A stretch of 64,000 bases of DNA from Polytrichum commune (lineage: Eukaryota > Streptophyta > Polytrichopsida > Polytrichales > Polytrichaceae). The notes beneath the pieces are model-generated. The model made no database searches and was not told the DNA's origin. It saw only the letters and a list, made by a program, of their open reading frames with translations. Below are positions 1-13,568 of the stretch, one piece after another (position 1 is the stretch's first letter; the number at the start of each line of letters is the position of its first letter). Location: positions 188,501 through 252,500 of the forward strand of contig OX485808.1 in assembly GCA_950295325.1 (NCBI GenBank). Direction: 5' to 3'. The translations under genes were made by a program, and so were the position numbers.

Positions 1-104
1 ATAGGGGATACAAAATGCATATAACTACAAGGTATTGATTTTTTGAAATTATAAATATACTAGGCTATTTATAATGCAATAAGAGTTTTCAATCTAGATT
101 TAGG

Positions 105-565
105 AAAATAAGTTTAAACCTATAACCTTGTTCATTTTCCCCTTGTTGTGGCCTAGAAAATTGCATATAGGGTATTCATCTAGGGGCACGGCAAATACAT
201 TATTTTTAACTTCAACTATATATCCACCTCTTGGGTTCAAGAGGGACTCCTTTATGCACAAAACATGTATTTGAGATATATGTTTCCAATTCAAGCTCAT
301 TGTATCAAAAGTGTTAATTCTCATCAATGGATTGAAAATAGGTTTAAACCTATAACCTTGTTCATTTTCCCCTTGTTGTGACCTAGAAAATTGCATATAG
401 GGTATTCATCTAGGGGCATGGCACATACATTATTTTTAACTTCAACTATACATCCACCTCTTGGGTTCAGGAGGGACTCCTTTATGCACAAAACATGTAT
501 TTGAGATATATGTTTCCATTTCAAGCTCATTGTATCAAAAGTGTTAGTTCTCATCAATGGATTGA
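105..565. repeat. Tandem duplication, two 230-bp units
   Basis: Positions 105-334 and 335-565 are two direct copies of one 230-bp unit that differ at only a few bases. Each begins near GAAAATA and ends near ATCAATGGATTGA. Small reading frames occur in both copies on the minus strand, but they only reflect the duplicated DNA and resemble no known protein. I see no terminal motif that would make this a transposon. Confidence 0.9.
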
Positions 566-2244
566 ACTTTCAAAATCCTTTCAATACCATAATGCAATTA
601 AGGAGTTTGGGTTAAAAGATATGACATGAATGCCATGGGATACAACACGTGTTTAGTACATTCATCATCCATGTGAATAAAGTATTGATTTTCTCCTTGA
701 CATAAGATAATAACTAAATAAAGTTCCAATTGTTGAAATACAAAAACTAAGTGCATAGTAAGATTTAAATTTATGTTATATACCAACACCAATAGAGAAG
801 AGATTCATATAAATCTTGCAAATGAACATAATACATAAAGATGGGTATTAAATGAGAAGTTGTAATGAACTCCAATTGCAACTAGGCTTAGAGAAACAAT
901 GGAGATATCTTCTTCAAACATTGCTCCAAAGTGGTTGAAAACTTCTCTTGCATTCCATTCTCAAGGCTATTGGTCCACGATGATCCTAAACTACCAAGTC
1001 ATAGTGGAGAGGTATTCATTTCTAAATTAAGTGGTTGGTAGTGCAATTCCTGCTGTGAAATCTTCTTTCTACTTGATGGAGAATACTAGCTAAGTAGGTA
1101 GGAAGCCAAGAGCCCACCCACCACAAGGTAAGCAGTAAACCCTACTCTCCACCAAGAGGATTCTTGAGTAGGGTAAGGCCAACATGCTCAAATTCACGTC
1201 GGATTGCCCAACATTGGTTATTTATTCATTTTTCTCAAGGCTATTACAATCCTTTTTTTGTACGTTCCATGTAGACTACCACTCATCATTGAAACATCAC
1301 TTTCTATTAGTTTCAAAGAATTCTCCTTGATCGTATTCTCTCTCTCTCTTAGCTCCTTGGTTGTGTTCCATGGAACCATGTATCGAGCAAGCATACTCCT
1401 TCTTTAATTCCAAGATTTTATGTTTATGAGCACTCTAGTTGTGAAGTGTAAACAAACTTTGTGAGAACTCATAAAGTACTTAAATTGCAACATTCATTTA
1501 GCCAAAAGGTCACTTTGCAAAAATCACCTTAGGGACATATGGGCAAGAGTTTCATGGTTGCTTCTTGAGAGAAAGGGTCGTGGACATATGATGATAATGT
1601 GACAGAAAAGAGTAGATGAACACTGCGACACTTCACTATGACACGGATGAAATCGTGATACTTTGCAATCAATACAATACACTCAGATAGGTCATAGTAT
1701 AAAGTTGAGAACCTTTAAAGGGTTAAGTACGTCGATCCTTGTTTTGAGCAAAGTGAACTGAAGTGCTGTCCTTTACATGTTAACTGATGGTTTTTAACAA
1801 GAGAATACTCTACTCCCACTCATAGCCAAAGGACGGCGATTTAAATTCCAGGGGACGGTTGTCTTTGAAAAATATTGGTATGGTCTTATTTGATTCACTC
1901 TTGGGTAGAGTGGTACAGAGGGGACTCCAACTGTCTCTACCTTTCTGGATTCGGGGCAACCTACCTTGAAATCTCTATGCACTAGAGCACGTAGAGTTTG
2001 CAATGTTTGAATGGTTGTGCAAGCCGTCTTGTTAAGCTTTGATCCTTGCAAAACTATGTGACTTGATCAATTGAAACTTGTTGATAATGTATCTCTTAAA
2101 ATATAGTTTATTTGTTTATGGTGCACATTTGTAGAGTTGTGTTGTTTGGTCTATGTAGGAGACTGAAGTCTAGTCATTTACCAATTGACATGGTTGGTTT
2201 TGCAGGTTTTTACACCACTTTTTGAATAAACATTTAGTTTGAAG
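566..2244. other. Non-coding stretch upstream of the receptor gene
   Basis: AT-rich sequence without a recognisable gene, RNA or element. It contains the upstream region of the receptor gene that starts at 2245, but I cannot point to a specific TATA box or regulatory site with confidence. Confidence 0.5.
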
Positions 2245-5200
2245 ATGGCTACATCTAACAAAAGAAGGAAGATAGATGGGTAAATCCATCAAGTTGGTTG
2301 TAGGATTGAGAAGGAGTTTTCGTATTTCCGTATTCTTTCATTATATTGTCATGTATTTGTCCTTATGTGGCTTTGATGTATTTTGCACCTTGTAAATTTT
2401 GAAATGCCTTTCGCTTGCCAACACAGGTCAATTCATCTTGAGTACGAGGACCCAATATTGCTCCGACATCATAAAATATTCTTGAGCCATAGTGGAGCGC
2501 AAAAAGAATTTGTAGAGCAATTGTGTGTGGACCTCGAAGGCCGCCATCGCTATCCATTTTTTGACAAACGACCTTCAAGCTTGCCCAAGGGAGAGAGGTT
2601 TCCAAACCTTATCAAAGCTGCTGTAGCACAATGCAAAATGATGGTGGTGGTGGTTTCTAAGGAGTACTTTACATCAAAGTGGCCAATGATTGAACTCAAT
2701 GGCTTTATGCAAGCAACTAAGAAAGATCCAAGTTTGAAGATTCTTCCTTTATTTTTTGGGCTCAATGTGGGACAATTTTCCGATAGTTGTAGACAAAAGA
2801 AATGGTTTAAGAAGTGGGAGACGATGGCCAAAGACGATAAACGAATTGAAGTGGCTAAATGGAAAGAATCTATCAGGTGGTTTGGTGCTTTCAATGGTTT
2901 GGTGTATGATCGACATTCAAAAGAAGTTGTTGCTTATCGAAAAGAGATTGTTTCAAGTATCTGCAAGTCAATTCCATCAGACATTAAATATGATGAATCA
3001 CATGTTCAAGGGCGTTCAAAATTATGCCAGGTAATATTATTGATGATATTTTCAAAGGTTGATTCTTGGTGGATCCATGTAAGCCATAATTTGTTAGTTA
3101 GAACTCAACTATCAATGTACATGTACGTTCCAAATCTAAGCTACGATGACTATAAGCTCAAAATGAGTTTGATTCACTTGGATAGAATGCAATAAAAACG
3201 ATTATCAACACAAAACATATAATTCTCAATCATTCCAGGCCTATAATTTTTTTTCACTTGGAACACCTATTTTTGGGGATTGGTTCAAAAATGTTATTTC
3301 AAAGATTCTAGTTTGTAAGTTGACCTTCCGATGAGGGGATGTTGTTTGATGTCTCAATGCTACAATTTGGATCAATCATTTTTGACTTTGCAACAATATT
3401 GGTACGTAGTTCACGATCTTGAATCATGATGTTGGTCTTCAACAAGAATTTGTTTGTTCAATATAACATGATAAATACCAAGTTTTGGAACCACTAACTA
3501 AATTTTGTATGAATTGCATTTGTTGTTTCTTTCCGCTTTGAGCACAATAACTCAATGTCACCAAAATACTCCTAGTTTAAGCCCTTCAAACTAACATGGA
3601 GGTCTAATTTGGTGGACATTAATTATGATGTGACTTCCATAGGTTATACGAGACCATTTTAGAAACACTCCAAATTCGACCAAGATTGAAGGCGTTCGTG
3701 TGATTGGCTTGTATGGTGTGGGCGGAATGGGAAAGACTCAAATTTGCAAGATGATGTGTAACGAAATGGATGGAGAATTTGATGGGAAGGTGTGCCACGT
3801 GGAATTGGGAAAGCAAAGTAAACATGAGTTAGTAAAGAAGGTATTGACCACATTGACAAATACAAGTGCGGATGTTGTTCAAGAAGTGGGGGAGGACAAG
3901 GTATTTGTTCTTTAAAGTCATAAACATTTTTATGAATCCAATGTTAAGCTTGCGAGCTTCATGAGTTAGTAAGACAACTATTGCTTACCTCAAGATTATA
4001 CGCAAATGAAGGCAACTTAGGATGCAACTCCCAATGTTTCAATTGATGTTGTTTTGTAAATTTTATGTTCTTAGCATTCTATTGACATCTATTTTTAATC
4101 TAGGAGAAGATGTACAATGCTTTGAAACCAATGCCTTTAATTGTGCCTTCCACTCATGATTTGGGTGTATTTGCAGTGTGAAGACGTCCTTTTGAAATCC
4201 GAGATTTGGAAGCAAAAAGCCTTCCTAACCATAGACAACGTTTGGGATGATCCTGATTCATTGCAACAAGGGAAATTGTTTCTTCGAGCACCTTTTGTTG
4301 AGGGAAGTTGGGTGATCATAACATCCCGCTTTAGAAAGACTTTCATAAGTCTTAACGTGGATGAAAGTGCATGTTTTGAAATGCCAGAACTTGACAAGGA
4401 TGATGCAAGGAATATGTTTTTGTACCATGCAGCAAATGGAAAAAATTTAAAAAATACGGAAGATGTGGATGCTATTGAGGAGTGTATCAAAAGTTGTTGC
4501 TTTGACAAGGGCAAAGGTCGAGGTTCGCATTATCATCCATTATCATTGAAAGCCTTGGGTGTTTTCCTACAATATGGAGGTAAAGAACCTTCGGTTTGGA
4601 AGAAGGACTTACAAAAACTCAAAGACTCCAGCTATTTGCAAGAACCAAAAAATCCTTTGTTCAACATTCTTAGAAGCAATTTCGACCGATTGCCTAAAGG
4701 GGAGCAAGAGGTATTTATGGATTTAGCTGTGTTTTACCCATCAAGAACTTACGAATTCAAGTCGGATTTGATGGAGTGGTTGTGTCTTGTTCACAAAAAG
4801 GAGAAGGAAGTGATTGAAAATTGGGTATGTAGTCAATCCCCCTCTTTGATGCCTCAAGTCCAAGCTTGAATATCAATATAATAATATCTTAATTCATCTT
4901 AAGATCTTAATATAAGTTTTAATTGTTTTGTATTAATTGACAAAATATTTCTTGGATTGCAGCTCCTTCGAGATCGACGAGCAATCCTTGGAGAACATGC
5001 AAAATGGACAATTCACAAGCTTACGTTTGTAAAACACCATAATTATTGGGGAGATAGGTTGAACTATGATGAAAGTGTGAATATGGTTAAGCATGAGAAC
5101 AAGAAGTTTCTATAGATTTTGGATTCAATGATTTGAAGGGTTTGCATGGAAATTTCATGCCCATGTATGATGGATTAAATTGTGATTGTTTTGTGATGGA

Positions 5201-6596
5201 ATTGTAGTTGCGACATTTGGTGGATAGTGCCTTGTTGGAGCATGCCGAGATGAGGTCTGGGCAAGTGAGCATACATGATCTGTATCTTGAGTTTGCAAGA
5301 TTGGAAGCGCAAGGGAAATTAATGGTCTTGGACATGGAGGAGCGGAGGTGGGTGTATGCTAGGGATGCACGTCCTACAGAGTTGGAGGAGGAGCCAAGGA
5401 GTAGTTGGAAGAAGTTGACACGAGTTTGTATTTCAGAGACTTTTGGATATATGAAGAAATCTGGGATTACGAGTCTTACAACGATCGAATGGAAATATTG
5501 CACGAACCTTGTGGTCTTGAAGCTAGATTTTGAGTACGAATTCTCTGGAGTTTTGAATTTTAAAGACCTCATTCGGTTGAGAAGCTTAACTGTGGAAGCA
5601 GGAAGTGGTTCTTCTCCATCCAAGCTTTCAATTGAGGGCTTGGAAGGGTTGAAATCCTTGACTTATTTCAAGATGGTTGATGGTTGTTGCCATCATGGAG
5701 CTTATGTAGGACAACTACCAGCAGCACTTAAAGTTCTGAGAGTGGATGCTGCCGTTGTGTGTGAGCAACACGTCCTTGCTTTGTGCACGAACTTGGTATC
5801 ACTCAAGCTCGAGGATGTTCACACTTCAGACTTGGATTTGAGGAGCTGCACATCTCTGCAAGAAGTGGAGCTTTTCGAGATTGAAGCGTTGGAAATTGTG
5901 AGATTAGGGCCCAGCAACCTACAATCGCTCTTTATATATGCGTGCGGGGAATTGGTTGAAGTTTGTGGACTAGAACGCGTGGTTGGTTTACTATCATTGG
6001 TCTTGGATTTGAACCAAAAACTTTCCAAGCTGCCGAGTCTTACTGCTCTGAAGCGCCTTCATACACTGGAATATAGCGATTTGGATATAGATGAAGTTCT
6101 TGGATTGGACGGCTTGGTTGGTTTGAAATCATTATGTTTAAGTATGTGCAAACGATTGTCCAAACTTCCTACTCTTACTGGGCTTCAGTGTCTTCGTAAG
6201 TTGGATATTTATGACTTGGGAATAACAGAGATACCGAACCTCACTGGGTTGGAGCAATTAGAAGTTATCAACGCCTCTTACAACAGTGAACTGACTTGTT
6301 TGCAAGGCCTTGGAGATTTACATGCACTGACAACTATCGATTTGCGGGAGTGTAAATCGCTATGTCGGTTGCCAAATATGAGTAAACTAACAAACCTAAA
6401 GGTGTTGGACCTAAGTTTCACTGGAGTAAAGTTACACGAGGAGGACATTCATATGCTTGAAAGATTGCAGGCATTGGAACCAGTATTGGTGGCGACTCCC
6501 GTATACCGCGACTTCCATAGCTCATACGGGTTGGACTTTAAGAGACATAAGATAATGTATCATCTTTCCGGAATATTTTGGGGTTACAAAGGTTAG
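2245..6596 (+). CDS. TIR-NB-ARC-LRR (TNL) disease-resistance-type receptor, five exons
   Basis: Proposed exons are 2245-2279, 2427-3030, 3643-3900, 4177-4824 and 5208-6596. All junctions are GT-AG, the frame is kept, and the total is 2,934 nt (977 residues). Exon 1 encodes only MATSNKRRKIDG, a basic patch that could be a nuclear localisation signal. Exon 2 holds a TIR domain (KIFLSHSG through SKEYFTSKWPMIEL, about residues 28-120 and on). Exon 3 carries the P-loop GVGGMGKT (238-245). Exon 4 has kinase-2 (AFLTIDNVWD, about 314-323), RNBS-B (GSWVIITSR) and a GLPL-like HPLSLKALG. Exon 5 opens with VSIHDLYLEF, the MHD position reading IHD, then irregular LRRs to the end. Family knowledge says TNLs are intracellular immune receptors whose TIR domain cleaves NAD+; the ligand cannot be inferred. 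The short segment 4963-5113 is open but ends in a stop and is best left in intron 4. The gene looks intact; transcript data would settle exon 1. Confidence 0.88.
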
Positions 6597-9500
6597 CAAA
6601 CATGGAAGGAGTGGGGATGGGAGGAGAAAGACCTTCATTTCCCCTCTGTAGCTGGCTACCTTCTTGGCAAAGGTTTTGGAATCCGAGACGTGGAAAATAT
6701 TTGGAGCCTTACTCTAGGACCAACGACCAAATTAGTAGGTATTGAGGCCATGGGATTCAGTAGCCTAGTGGGTGTGCATAGTGGGGTTGGGTGAGTTACT
6801 CTAGGGCTGAGGGTTATCACCATGTCTTTTCTGAAGCCCTAATCCTGCAAACCTCATCACCAAATCTCAATCGGCGACTACGGTTAAATCAAGGGTTGGA
6901 TACAAGATATAGCACCCCCTGCAATCATTTCCTTTTCTCATGTGTAGGCTAGGGACAAGAGATTCTATTTGGTCATATAATTTCAATGTTTGAGTTGAGA
7001 TTGTTCACATGCATATTGGTGTTGACTTGCCCATATTTTTATCAAAATGCAAGGTGTATTTGTTTATAGTGTAGAGGGTTTGCATGATGTTGACGATAGT
7101 GTCTAGAACATGAAAAAATTGCACTACACGAATTTTATTATAGTCATTTCAAGTTAAAGAATGTCACCTGCAAATATGTTCTACATGTATATTCTATTGT
7201 GTCATGTAATGTCACTCCATGTAGTAGGACCCATTCTAGAGGTGGAAGTGCAATTTTTAGAAAATGAGTTCAATAACGGGCATAGGGATGGTGAGTCACA
7301 AGATATTACCACTAGTATTATTAAAGGATGGTAATTGCATTAGCACCATTCAAATGGTGCTTTTGAATCATTCCTGCCAACATGCCTAGTATGATTCATG
7401 CTATAAGGGATTTTTCAATGGATGAATGACAAGATGATGTACAACTATTATTTTGTAAATACAAAGAGACATAAAATATTTGTTTATGTTTGTAGCATCA
7501 CTAAGTGCCACCCAAATCAACTTTCTCCTCTACACTAACGGACAAGTCACAATACAAGTTTTTTTTTTCTTTCCATAGATGGAAAGTTAACTATATTAAG
7601 ATGTGGATAATTATGGTGGTGCAATTGCCAAGTAGGTGTGGAAATCTAGCATGAAACCGCTCCAAGAGCAATTTTAACAAATAAAAATCAAAGGAGAGCA
7701 CCAACCACCCTTGAACCTTGAAGCAACCTTGAAGAAATTATTGCACCTAATCCTCAAAGCACCCAACCATGAAACCATTGGTTGATTGATCCATTACTAC
7801 ATCTGAAGCAATGGATACCTTTTGTGAAAGATACTTCACAACAGTTGTGCATTGTAGACTACAGACAGCTGCTCATCATGCGAAGGACACAAATTTTGAA
7901 GCTATTGTCACAAAATTGTGAGTGGCTCTTCCTACGTATAAGACCAGAAGACATTTGAGATACTATTGTAATATCCCATTTGTAATGATAATTAGATAGT
8001 TAGACGGTATCATGTCGGCATGATCATTGGTAGACCATCGTGTCATTGTGTTGAAAAAATGATTGTTGAACTATATGTGCAAAATTGACATACAAATTAT
8101 TAAAGACATTAGATCTTAAGTAATATGTTCATTGATACACAAGATCTACAAGAAATCCCTCTATTACGGTATGCAGCATCGGCGGCCGCACCTTATCCGT
8201 TGGGCTTCATCCATTTAGGTTTGGATGGATGAATCTAGATGTGGAGAGGAAGGCTCCTAAGTGAGGAGCCTCCTCTTTGGCTTGGCATTCTTGCCCAAGT
8301 CAAGTCTTGTGAGTGAGTGTGTGAAGAGAGCTTGTGTGAGGTGAAGATTGCATGTTTTTGCAATAAATCTTTAGTTATTCTCCCATTTCTTACACTTTTG
8401 GATTCTCCCGTGGTGGAGTGAGAGATAGCTTGACTCATTGTGTGCATTTGGAGAGAGATTAAAGCTCTTATGAGTGTTTGACTCTCTTCCTTCTTTGTCG
8501 AGATGTGTTGTTTATGTGTGACTTTGCTATGTTTTAGTGTTGTTTGTTAGTGGTGGTTGGTACTTGAGCTGCAGTGACACACGATCGCCATTTACACGAC
8601 ACCTCTCATGACAAGCTTAACAATGCGATGCGTGAAAGTGAATGGAAGATTGATATTTTTCATCTAAATATCAATCCTCCATGATAACATTTCATCACGT
8701 CATTCTTTAGATGCAAAATATACCAAAACTTTGTTTTGATAATTGGCATGGATTTCATTCAAGTCTCAATTATCTGTTATTGGTTCCTTAGTTTCTCCAC
8801 CTTGTTCAATTAGAATATGCTTAGAGAGTTGAAAACATTCAAAGCAGTTTGCTCACCTGCATTGACCAAACTTCCATATGTGACGATTGCAGTTGGCATC
8901 TAGCACGTTGGCTGCTACTACTACCATCTCTTAGTTGATGGTTGCCAAAGATGCATGGGCCAAGCCTTCATTAAAACAATAAATTAATCTCTAGATAATT
9001 TTGGACTTTTTGGCCAATGTTGGAATAAATTGTTGGCACACATCCACTTTAATGTCTCCACTATGATGCCAAATGCTTACACACATCATGTCCATGGTCT
9101 TTTGGTATACAATCACCTACATTTCAAAATGGCAAATAACATCTTCTCAAGCACGAGTGTTCACATTTTCAAAAATTGCTTGCTTATTTCCAACCTCATC
9201 AAAAGTTTGGAATTACCTAACACCACCCACTAGGTGATTTGAGCTCTTTGCAAATAATTGAGATTATTTTGTTTGTATTTTGTATTTTGTATGATCTTTG
9301 ATCTTTGTATTCTATCTTAATATTTGTGAGTTAAGAAATCTTAGTCTTAATAATTACGTAAGTACACATTCTCATTTTATTTGCAAGCCTTCTTCTCCCT
9401 TACTTGTCGACTAAGATGGGTGCCCAATTCACTCGAATTTGCTCTACTAAGCAGCACATGTGTCAATACCACCTTCTAGATTTTGACATGAAAACACTTC

Positions 9501-12275
9501 GTGTCAAAGTGGAGTGCGAAATGGACCCCCCTATTGTCCTTCACTAAATAACCTACTTAGTGTCACCAATTCTATTTGTCTTGCTTAATACTAATTATAT
9601 ACTAAGAGTAATACAAATAACATCATTTGAAGCACGAGTCTTTTGCATTGAATTGCAGAAAAGTCTTTTGCCGGTCTTTACACGCACACTCACCATACAC
9701 ATGGATTTGCAATGCCCAGCGTCTAGGGAGATTTTTGGGCATAATTGGTCAAGATCCCATTGATTCCAAGTCCAACTAGTTACATGTTGTGATCTTTCAG
9801 TTGTTCTTGTGTTAAAATTCGAGGTACATTCCATTATAGATTCCCTTAAAACGCATCCGTAATTTTCCTCGAGCCTTGAACTTCAACCGGTTATTTCTCA
9901 AACGCAATTGGTTCATCTGTAACTAGCGGTCGGCTCTCCCCGTTCATTGTGAATGCCTTCACCTTGGTGCTCATTTGAAGCCCCAGATTTATGAGCATGG
10001 TATAGAATGTTGGTTTTGAGGTTCATTGTTGGTGCTGGTAAGTATGCGCAAGTCAATGCGGTTGCTCCCCATCAACCACAAAGTAGTGTGAAATTTTCAC
10101 CTTGCTCCTCTTATTCGGCTACCTAGGCTCCGCATTTCTCATTCCATATCACCTTCTTTTTTTAAGAAATATTTATTTATATTGTATAATTTTAATTTTT
10201 AAAACTACATTTTGCTCTTGATAGATGTCAGCAGTCAAATTTCACAGCTTGTGACTTGCAGTTTATTTTTGTGCGAGCCATGTAAGTTTGACTTTATTGA
10301 TTGTATCTTGTGATTTGGGGCTCCATGAAGGAGTTGCAATAGTGCAATATGACGTGGAATCAAGTTCAACACATGTTACCAATTGAATCGTTTATATCCA
10401 GAGGTTGGCAGATGAATGAAGTTTGGGGTCTTACCTTCATTTGATGAAAGCTACACAAAACATCTAATTTGGTGTTGCATCAAAATAGTGTGCCATGTTA
10501 ATCAGATTGGTCTTTGCAAGGACTTGTCATGCAAGCACCATTCTAGTTGCTACTTATTGATTACTTTTGTTGTTGACAACTTCTTTGAGTTCCTCCGATT
10601 GAAGAAATAAGTTAACTTTAGGGTGGAAACTATAATTTCCATAATATAGTAATTAGAAAAGAGAACAATATCCCTCTCAAAGATGCCATGATGCCGATCA
10701 GGAGGCATGCACAACCTTCTATAAATTGGTCTAGCTCTTCATAGCACATGTACATTTGTATCATTAAATGCACCTTTGAAGACCCATTGTTTGCTTTAAA
10801 GTTGGATATTCTAGTGCCATGGATTTGGGTTCACTATCATATACGGGAACTTATGATGCTCACATGACATGTATCTACATATGCAAATTTGTCAAATAGA
10901 GCAATGTTGGTCTCGTATTGTCTTTCTTAATAATATTTGAGTATCTATAATAGGGGATTTCATAGTTTCTAATACCAATAGGGTATGGATATTTGACGCT
11001 ATTTTTGTTTCTAATATCAATAGGGTCTGTATACCATGGAGGAATCTTTACACCTAAGCAAAAGCACCATAGTATCAACATGGTTTAGAATGGTATTGAC
11101 CCAAATAGCATCTCGGGTATACAAAGATTCTCTCACCTTGACATATATACCCACCAAGTACGTGACCAAGTATCAATCTTTGATCGGTATTACAAATTTG
11201 ATACTCTTATTGATGTTGATTGTTGATACCTTGCATTCACCTATATACCATACCAACACTATAATAGACCTTGAATTTCCTTATCGATTTAGAAGTAGAG
11301 TTGAGTCACATAACATCACTCCACCAATGAGGTGCGTTTATTTGATGACAATGGGCTTGGGTGAGGCTGACCACCCGTCCTAGAGTTTATGGTAAGTTTC
11401 CCCACAAGTCACTCGGTGTGTTGCTTGGTTTCCCACCTACCCAGTTTATTTAGTAGGTAAGGAGGAGAAAAAAATTATGCGACCCCGCCAAATTTGATAA
11501 TGCGCAAGTAGCTCGGCGGGTACTCTTTGGAAGCAACCTAATTATAGGTGTTTTCTTTTAATGTTGCCATGTTTCTCTCAATTGGATTTGGTCATGGTGG
11601 GTCTCTCTCTTGGAGGATGTTAAGTTCCCCCCCCCCCCACGAACTTTTCGGGGGAGGTGGATTCGGGCACAAGCAGTTGCCCGTCCAAAAAATCCAGATC
11701 TTTGGACCCGACCGAAAATTGTTGCCCGCCCACCCGACTTCAAAAAAACCATTGCCCTTGCATTCTTGAAGGCCACTAATCCAACAAATCCCATATTAAG
11801 CGCACTTCACCTTCAAGGTCCAAAATCCAATATTCATGTTCACCTTCATTGAGTAAATAAGCAATTGACCGGGATTTCATTTTCAAAGTCAAACTGCCAA
11901 TAAAGCATGTAAGTAACTTGGAATTCAAAAATATTACTGGAGTTAATTCCCATAGCTCACGGTTAATCCCAATAGGTACATTTTATAATCATTTAGGCTT
12001 AATGAATTTGGTAAGCACGCATGCTGATTTAATTGGGCTTGATTAAACTTAATTACATTCAATCAAACTTGATTAGTTTTATCATGGTTCTCCTGTTATT
12101 GTTACAAGATTTAGTGATAGGAGGACCTCTTTCAGCAAGTAATTTTGCACAGGAGTCTTGAGAAGAGCAGAGGAGATACATGCGTAGGCAAGGAGTCAGT
12201 TCTTTTGTGAAACACCTGAAAATGCTTTTGGATCTCCTGGAGTGAGCCTGCAGCCACAGACTGTCTGCATTCTGA
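6597..12275. other. Gene-poor AT-rich region
   Basis: I see no gene with recognisable domains in these 5.7 kb. Short reading frames on both strands have no family features. Local curiosities are an 8-bp-arm stem-loop in a GC-richer patch near 8248-8268 (AGGCTCCT / AGGAGCCT) and a homopolymer run of C near 11,630. Degraded transposon sequence is possible but cannot be shown from inspection. Confidence 0.5.
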
Positions 12276-12637
12276 GGGCCGGTTCACACTATGCCCAAGT
12301 CGAGAGGAGAAGCGTCACTTTTCTAGACCAAACTATGTCGAGAGGAGAAGCCTTTGGGTTGAAAAAATACATTAAAAGAATCCACGGCTAAAAATGTTCG
12401 GCCTCTCGACGGAAGTTTGGGTCGAGCATTTTGCTCGACCCAAACTTGGCTCAAGAGGCCGAACTCTTGGTGCCATATTTTCCTAAAAGTGTTGCCACCT
12501 AGGCTCTTTTGGAGGCGACGTCCTTTGGACTTCGGCCTCTAGTGTGAAGGCCGAGAGGACGAACTTTGGACATTTATGCATTTTCATTGGTCCAAACACT
12601 TCTCCTCTCGAAGTTTGGCCATAGTGTGAACCGGCCC
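12276..12637. mobile_element. Foldback MITE of about 362 bp
   Basis: The segment starts GGGCCGGTTCACACTATG and ends with its reverse complement, CATAGTGTGAACCGGCCC, and is largely self-complementary. At its centre 12413-12428 and 12432-12447 are perfect 16-bp inverted arms around a 3-nt loop. It encodes nothing. The immediate flanks are TGA on the left and TTA on the right, so no clean target duplication is visible and the superfamily is uncertain (Harbinger-like or hAT-like are both possible). A further fragment resembling its inner sequence lies near 12,899-12,940. Confidence 0.8.
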
Positions 12638-13474
12638 TTATATCCGATTTCCTTGAAGCTGGGATCTAGGGGTAGTACTGATATAGGTCACTGGTAGTAT
12701 TCAATTTCAACTTTCTTCTCTTGTGTATGTATGGCATTTCAAATTTGCCGACCTTCAAAACCTCGATTACAGTATGTTTCCAATCCTGTACTTTGGGTTG
12801 TGGAGATATTCCCACAGATGATTCGAAGGTGCACAACTGACACGAAATGTTTTCTTTGTCAATCACCAGCACAGAGTATATAAGTTATGCTGGAGATAGT
12901 AACTTTGGACTTTGGCCTCTCATGTGAAGGACCTCTCTTCCTACTCCCAACTTGGCCGCACATGCTGACCTACTCTTGAAATCGCATTGCCTCCTCTTAG
13001 CAATCCACATCCGAAGTCGCATTGCCTTTTGGGTGGGGGCTGCCAAGCTTACATGCTCCAAAGTCCCTAACATTACCAAGCCCAATGGTCTTTACTCTGT
13101 TTAGCAAATCGAGGTGTCAGTAACCTCCCTGCTCTGCCGATCTCCGAGCCGGAGAGACCACCGGTTTCCGACCCTTTTCGCAGCCCGGCCCCATCCCGGT
13201 CCCGGCCGGGACCCGTCCCCGCTCTCCAGCTGTGCCACGCTGGCGGCCTTGGCAGCAGCCACGCTAGCGGCCAGGCTGCCCACCCGTTCACGGGGACTGC
13301 TGTGCCCCACCCCCCGAGGCCACCATGCATCCCCCCATGGGCTTCATGCCATTGTCCTCGATGGCGCCTCATGTCAAGCATCACCCCCATCCATCGATGG
13401 GTTTGGATCCAATCAACCTTGGGGATTGTGCTCTCCACATCTGGTGTTTTCAAACTTCCATCCGCCCGCCCCCG
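12638..13474. other. Probable outer part of the left MULE end and flank
   Basis: The sequence changes from AT-rich to strongly GC-rich near 13,085-13,480, just outside the part of the MULE inverted repeat that can be matched to the right end. The outer boundary of the MULE must lie here. It cannot be fixed, because the matching right outer end is beyond the window and no target duplication can be compared. Open frames on both strands of the GC-rich part are composition artefacts. Confidence 0.45.
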
Positions 13475-13568
13475 CTTCATGTTCTGTAACCTACTCCGAA
13501 TGCCTGCCACAATGGAGCGTGCTGCATGGGCAGCAACGATTGCAGCGATGATCCACTGAAGTGATGCG
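13475..13568 (+). repeat. MULE left terminal inverted repeat (inner part)
   Basis: These 94 bp are the exact reverse complement of 63907-64000. Similarity stops abruptly inward of 13568. The outward limit is unknown because the partner sequence runs off the window. Confidence 0.93.

Noticed and set aside
4963-5113. An extra exon of the TNL gene (LLRDRRAILGEHAKW and on)
   Set aside because: It runs into a stop, while joining 4824 directly to 5208 keeps the frame and the expected run-up to the IHD motif.
8161-8600. Possible solo LTR or retroelement remnant in a GC-richer patch with a stem-loop
   Set aside because: No paired terminal repeats, primer-binding site or gag/pol-like coding sequence could be identified nearby.
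11548-11852. Overlapping open frames on both strands near the poly-C run
   Set aside because: Mutual overlap on opposite strands and low complexity; no start context or homologous motif.
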